Below are positions 60,647-64,000 of a DNA stretch of 64,000 nt, in pieces. The stretch lies in NCBI GenBank assembly GCA_002429245.1, contig DIZA01000007.1, positions 56,793 to 120,792 of the forward strand, read 5' to 3'. The stretch's first letter is position 1. Each line of letters opens with the position of its first letter. This DNA is from Candidatus Saccharibacteria bacterium UBA6040 (GTDB lineage Bacteria > Patescibacteriota > Saccharimonadia > Saccharimonadales > Saccharimonadaceae). Below the pieces are notes generated by a model. That model searched no databases. It was given only the letters and a program-made list of their open reading frames with translations, and was not told the DNA's origin. Position numbers and translations under genes: made by a program.

Positions 60647-61561
60647 TTAGTAGTAATCGCCACCAGTGATATTCCAGTATTGTTCGAGTGTTTTAATACC
60701 TTTTGTCTGCATGTCTTTGGCTACGGTCACGCCAACATAGCGATAATGCCATTCTTCGGTCTCGTAGCCGGTAATTGACTCGTATCCTGCATAATACCGC
60801 TGAATAAAGCCATAGTCGGCTGCGTGAGCTTGTAGCCAGGTGTACTGCGATGTTTTATTAAAGTCACTCAGTACGTAATTAGTGCCGTTCACGGTCGCTG
60901 CGACATCAAAAGCCAGTCCGGTCTGGTGTTCACTGTATCCTGGACGAGCACTATAGGTGTCAGCGCCAGCTTTTCCGCTGGTATTCACCCAGTAGGCATA
61001 GGTTGAGACTTGGTCACTGTATGATCGATAGGTACTGGTGAGATAAAAGCTTTGTCCTGCCGCGGTCGCTGCATCAGACATCAACTTAAAGCTAGATGCT
61101 GCTTTGGCGCTTAGTAAATAGCTACTCCCTTTTGAGTCAATGACCGAGACAAGGTCGCCCGGTGCATAGGTGACAGGTTGCATACAGTGCTTCTTATTCA
61201 CGACGACATCAATAGAACTAGGGTCGTTATGGGTCTTAGAGGCATTGCAAGTGGAAGAATCGACAGTTGCAGCAGTCGAACTATTGGCTGTTTGAGCTTG
61301 ATCGGCTGCGGCCTTTGCGGCTGCTTCTTGTTGTGCTTTCAGTTCGGCGGCTTTTTTAGCCTTAAGGTCGGCGATAGTCTTGTCTAACTTGATGTTAGCA
61401 GTAAGAGCGTCGAGCGTCATTTTATCCATTTCGGCATTCTTCGTATCGTTATACCAATACAAAAAACCTCCGGCCGCACCAATCGCAACAATGATTATAA
61501 TAATGCTGACAAGGTGTCGTTTTAGTAAGCCTTTAAGCCCCCGCTTGGTGTGTATTTGCAT
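60647..61561 (-). CDS. D-alanyl-D-alanine carboxypeptidase, VanY/DacB type
   Basis: A 304-residue anchored peptidase: basic N-terminus, membrane helix (~18-35), a long Ala/Lys coiled stalk, then an M15B domain. Zinc ligands are H212 and D219 in SEHQTGLAFD and H272 in EEWHYRY, with catalytic E270. It trims the terminal D-Ala of peptidoglycan stems. I choose the ATG at 61561, 7 bases past TATAGT (minus, 61574-61569). An upstream in-frame GTG (61585) lies before that box. Confidence 0.88.
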   Translation of the reverse strand: MQIHTKRGLKGLLKRHLVSIIIIIVAIGAAGGFLYWYNDTKNAEMDKMTLDALTANIKLDKTIADLKAKKAAELKAQQEAAAKAAADQAQTANSSTAATVDSSTCNASKTHNDPSSIDVVVNKKHCMQPVTYAPGDLVSVIDSKGSSYLLSAKAASSFKLMSDAATAAGQSFYLTSTYRSYSDQVSTYAYWVNTSGKAGADTYSARPGYSEHQTGLAFDVAATVNGTNYVLSDFNKTSQYTWLQAHAADYGFIQRYYAGYESITGYETEEWHYRYVGVTVAKDMQTKGIKTLEQYWNITGGDYY

Positions 61562-61621
61562 ACCATTTACTATACAGTACGACACGCTCTTTGCTCAGCT
61601 GATTGTAAGAGGTTAAACACC

Positions 61622-61650
61622 TTGACGGCGAGACTGTTTTTTGCTATATT
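61622..61650 (+). promoter_or_regulatory. rplC operon promoter
   Basis: TTGACG (61622-61627), 17-base spacer, TATATT (61645-61650). Start near 61657, leader about 135 bases. Confidence 0.75.
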
Positions 61651-61681
61651 AAGTCGGTAACATTACGAAGATATTAAACAG

Positions 61682-61767
61682 TTCTTGGTGAATTGGTAAG
61701 TCCTACCCCCGTTATAGTACGTAGCATAGCTGCGACTTGGGGCAAAGATACTGCCTTCCGCCAAGAA
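61682..61767 (+). promoter_or_regulatory. four-helix leader RNA of the rplC operon
   Basis: TTCTTGG (61682-61688) closes with CCAAGAA (61761-61767). Inside are GGTA/TACC (61695-61707), AGT-A-CGTAGC with GCTGCG-ACT (61716-61737) and GGCA/TGCC (61741-61755). The layout is that of a multi-branch junction. Confidence 0.65.
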
Positions 61768-61791
61768 TTTTAAGTGGGAGTTAAGAAGTCT

Positions 61792-62406
61792 ATGAAAGCA
61801 CTTCTCGGTACCAAAATTGGTATGACCCAAATCATCAGTGAAGATGGCAAGGCAGTTCCTGTCACGCTTATTCAAGCTGGTCCTGTGACTGTGACTCAGG
61901 TGAAGTCTGTCGAAATCGACGGCTACAACGCAGTACAAGTAGGATTTGATTTAGGTAAGAACCTGAGCAAGGCCGTTGCTGGACACGTAAAGTCCAGCTC
62001 TGTCACCCCGAAGTATATTCGGGAATTCCGCGTGGATACTCTTCCAGAAGAGTTAACTGTGGGAAGTACAATTGATGTCAACGCATTTGCAATTGGCGAT
62101 ATCGTCGATGCAACTGGTACAAGCAAGGGAAAAGGTTTTGCAGGTACTGTAAAACGACACAACTTTGCAACCAGCAAAAGTACTCACGGTGGAAACGGAA
62201 ACGTTCGTAAAGTGGGGTCAATCGGTTCGATGTACCCACAAAAAGTCTTTAAAGGTAAGCGTATGGCTGGTCGTATGGGCCACGACCAAGTTACCGTTAA
62301 GAACCTCATCGTCAGCTACATTGACATTGAGCATAATCTTATCGGTCTTCGTGGAGCTGTACCTGGACCAAAGAAAGGTCTCATTGTGATCGGAGGAAAA
62401 GCATAA
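61792..62406 (+). CDS. rplC: 50S ribosomal protein uL3
   Basis: A 204-residue uL3. The start MKALLGTKIGMTQ is the family N-terminus, so ATG 61792 is preferred over an in-frame GTG at 61774. GGGAG lies upstream. The KGKGFAGTVKRHNF and GRMGHDQVTVKNL regions that reach into the peptidyl-transferase centre are intact. It heads an rplC-rplD-rplW-rplB operon with 1-base overlaps or gaps. Confidence 0.97.
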   Translation: MKALLGTKIGMTQIISEDGKAVPVTLIQAGPVTVTQVKSVEIDGYNAVQVGFDLGKNLSKAVAGHVKSSSVTPKYIREFRVDTLPEELTVGSTIDVNAFAIGDIVDATGTSKGKGFAGTVKRHNFATSKSTHGGNGNVRKVGSIGSMYPQKVFKGKRMAGRMGHDQVTVKNLIVSYIDIEHNLIGLRGAVPGPKKGLIVIGGKA

Positions 62407-63053
62407 TGGCGGTTAATGATTCTAAAGCTGTTGCTAAAGCACCAGTGACTACGCCTAAGCTTCCAGAGGAAGTATTTAACGTGGAAGTTAAAAACCACGA
62501 GCTTTTGAAGCTCGCCTACGATGCATACCTTGCAAACAGCCGTAAGGCATCTGCAACAACCTTAACCCGCGGACTCGTTCGCGGTGGTGGTAAGAAACCT
62601 TGGGCCCAAAAGGGAACTGGTCGTGCACGATTTGGTTCATCACGTAACCCAATCTGGCGCGGTGGTGGTATCGTTTTCGGTCCTCTCGGCATCGAAAACT
62701 ACAAGCTAAAGATCTCTACTCAGTCAAAGCGACAGGCAATTCGCCAAGCGTTGACGCTTGCAAGCCAAGAAGGTAAAGTCTCAATCCTTGATTTCAAGAC
62801 AACTGGTAAAACAGCTGAAACAATCAAGTTCCTCGAAGCAAACAAGTTAACTCGAAACGTCCTTATGGTCGTCGAAGAGAAAACACCTGAACTACTTCGT
62901 GCAACAAACAACGTCCAGAACGTATTACTCGTCAGTACCAAGTACTTGAGCGTTTACTACCTACTGAACGCTGATGCGATTGTGATCTCTAAGGATTCAC
63001 TCCCAACTCTTAAGAGCTGGCTAGTCAAACCATCAGAAGGGGAAGAGGCATAA
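62406..63053 (+). CDS. rplD: 50S ribosomal protein uL4
   Basis: A 215-residue uL4 with the exit-tunnel loop TRGLVRGGGKKPWAQKGTGR and RNPIWRGGGIVFGP. It starts on the rplC stop (TAATG). In E. coli L4 represses its own operon through the S10 leader; whether it recognises the leader seen here is unknown. Confidence 0.97.
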   Translation: MAVNDSKAVAKAPVTTPKLPEEVFNVEVKNHELLKLAYDAYLANSRKASATTLTRGLVRGGGKKPWAQKGTGRARFGSSRNPIWRGGGIVFGPLGIENYKLKISTQSKRQAIRQALTLASQEGKVSILDFKTTGKTAETIKFLEANKLTRNVLMVVEEKTPELLRATNNVQNVLLVSTKYLSVYYLLNADAIVISKDSLPTLKSWLVKPSEGEEA

Positions 63054-63054
63054 T

Positions 63055-63384
63055 ATGACAAATATGGCTGCACCTATCCTTGTTACTCCAGTAACAACTG
63101 AAAAGGCTTACGGACAGAGCCAGAAGAATATTTATGTCTTCAACGTTCCTATGACTGCTAACAAGCAACAAATCAAGGAAACCGTCCAAAAAGAATATGG
63201 TGTCACGATCGTTGCGATCAAAACCCTTGTTCAAAGTGGTAAAGCAATTCGTTTCTCACGCGGTAAGAACAAATACCCTGGAACAACGAAGCGCACTGAC
63301 AGCAAGAAGGCATACGTCACACTTGCTGCTGGTAACACGATTAACGTCTTCGACCAAGAAGTGGTAGAAGAGGAGAAGAAGTAA
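63055..63384 (+). CDS. rplW: 50S ribosomal protein uL23
   Basis: A 109-residue uL23 at the tunnel exit: ILVTPVTTEKAYGQSQKNIYVFNV and KTLVQSGKAIRFSRGK are typical. Two ATGs (63055 and 63064) are possible; the first lies one base after the rplD stop with a GAAGAGG upstream. It overlaps rplB by one base. Confidence 0.96.
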   Translation: MTNMAAPILVTPVTTEKAYGQSQKNIYVFNVPMTANKQQIKETVQKEYGVTIVAIKTLVQSGKAIRFSRGKNKYPGTTKRTDSKKAYVTLAAGNTINVFDQEVVEEEKK

Positions 63385-64000
63385 TGGCTATTAAACTTTA
63401 CAACCCAACTACTCCTGCCCGCCGTGGTATGACAACTCAGGATATGAGCGAAGTCACGACACGCAAACCGCTTAAATCTCTCTTGAAGAGCAAAAAGCAA
63501 AATGCCGGTCGTAACAACTCTGGTCGTATCACTGTTCGTCACCGTGGTGGTGGTGTTAAACGTCACTATCGTTTGATGAACCACAACTTGGCTGCAGGGA
63601 CAACTGCAACGATTGAAGAAATCGAATACGATCCAAACCGAAGCGCGCGTATTGCACGTATCAAGGATCAAAACAGCGACTACCACTACGTCCTTGCCGA
63701 TACGTCTATGACGAAGGGTAAAGTGATCACTAGTGGTGAAGACGCTGCTGTTGAAGCTTCAAACCGTATGCCACTGTCTAAGATTCCTGTTGGTACTCAG
63801 ATCTACGCGATCGAGCTCCACCCAGGAAAGGGTGCACAGATGGTTCGTTCTGCAGGAACAAAGGCACAACTTATGGCTAAAGAAGGTGACTACGCTCAAG
63901 TACGTCTTCCTTCTGGCGAAGTCCGTAAGTTCCGACTTGAAGTGACTGCTGCAATCGGTGTTGTTGGAAACGTTCAACACCAAAATATTAAGATTGGTTC
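63384..64000 (+). CDS. rplB: 50S ribosomal protein uL2 (5' part)
   Basis: The frame starts at ATG 63384 on the rplW stop and runs off the window after about 205 codons. MAIKLYNPTTPARRGMTT, NNSGRITVRHRGGGVKRHYR and AIELHPGKGAQMVRSAGT are diagnostic of uL2. The C-terminal part with the peptidyl-transferase histidine lies outside. Confidence 0.98.
   Translation, partial: MAIKLYNPTTPARRGMTTQDMSEVTTRKPLKSLLKSKKQNAGRNNSGRITVRHRGGGVKRHYRLMNHNLAAGTTATIEEIEYDPNRSARIARIKDQNSDYHYVLADTSMTKGKVITSGEDAAVEASNRMPLSKIPVGTQIYAIELHPGKGAQMVRSAGTKAQLMAKEGDYAQVRLPSGEVRKFRLEVTAAIGVVGNVQHQNIKIG

Noticed and set aside
61774..61791. GTG start of uL3 six codons upstream
   Set aside because: The conserved N-terminus begins at ATG 61792 and the upstream codons coincide with the ribosome-binding region.
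1..64000. CRISPR arrays, insertion sequences, prophage or rRNA genes
   Set aside because: No regularly spaced repeats, transposase, integrase, phage structural gene or rRNA-like segment was seen on either strand.

Overview
The window reads as a piece of a compact chromosome from a candidate-phyla-radiation bacterium (Patescibacteria), most probably Saccharibacteria (TM7). This is an inference from gene content, since no search was run. The signs are dense short-spaced genes, a small DUF5665-type membrane protein, a pilus-type ATPase, an RNase HII fused to YraN, CIRCE-controlled Clp genes, and many lineage-specific small membrane proteins. The standard bacterial code fits throughout: TGA is used as a stop and no reading frame needs recoding.

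Layout. 1-5667: end of uvrB, then a gatC-gatA-(membrane HEPN-like)-gatB-galU operon. 5738-17248: YtxH and DUF5665 envelope proteins, dnaE, a SpoU methyltransferase, a PilB-like ATPase, rplS, an rnhB-yraN fusion and an M1 aminopeptidase. 17341-25953: a secreted HNH nuclease, nusA, clpC, an anchored HExxH protein, radA and a PIN-TRAM protein. 26018-35431: a class A PBP, tyrS, recG, a PLC-like protein, rsmD, two tRNA-Leu genes and an FAD-linked oxidase. 35508-42673: membrane, NUDIX, GMK-like and SpoU genes, hisS, tig and clpP. 42692-50166: rpoB-rpoC with a long folded leader. 50173-59752: a small GC-rich gene, a cupredoxin cassette, rpsL-rpsG, two unknown genes, fusA, a RadC-like gene, an HEPN-like gene, tuf and two small minus-strand genes. 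59814-64000: rpsJ, two minus-strand envelope genes, then rplC-rplD-rplW-rplB. No non-genic stretch exceeds 300 bases, and the longer ones are folded leaders.

The genes are mostly core information processing (replication, repair, transcription, translation, proteolysis) with envelope and uptake functions between them. The str and S10 operons are recognisable but broken up by lineage genes.

The most notable signals are regulatory. At about nineteen loci a sigma70-type -10 box lies 6-10 bases from the start codon, which implies leaderless mRNAs and corrects several starts. CIRCE elements sit on both clpC and clpP. Folded leaders precede nusA (terminator-like), rpoB, rpsL and rplC (four-helix). 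Other oddities are an RpoC without any of its zinc-binding cysteines, two Rx4H HEPN-type proteins placed among translation genes, a degenerate RadC, a cupredoxin gene flanked by 19-bp direct repeats, and a decayed tRNA-Leu 5' half in front of an intact tRNA-Leu.
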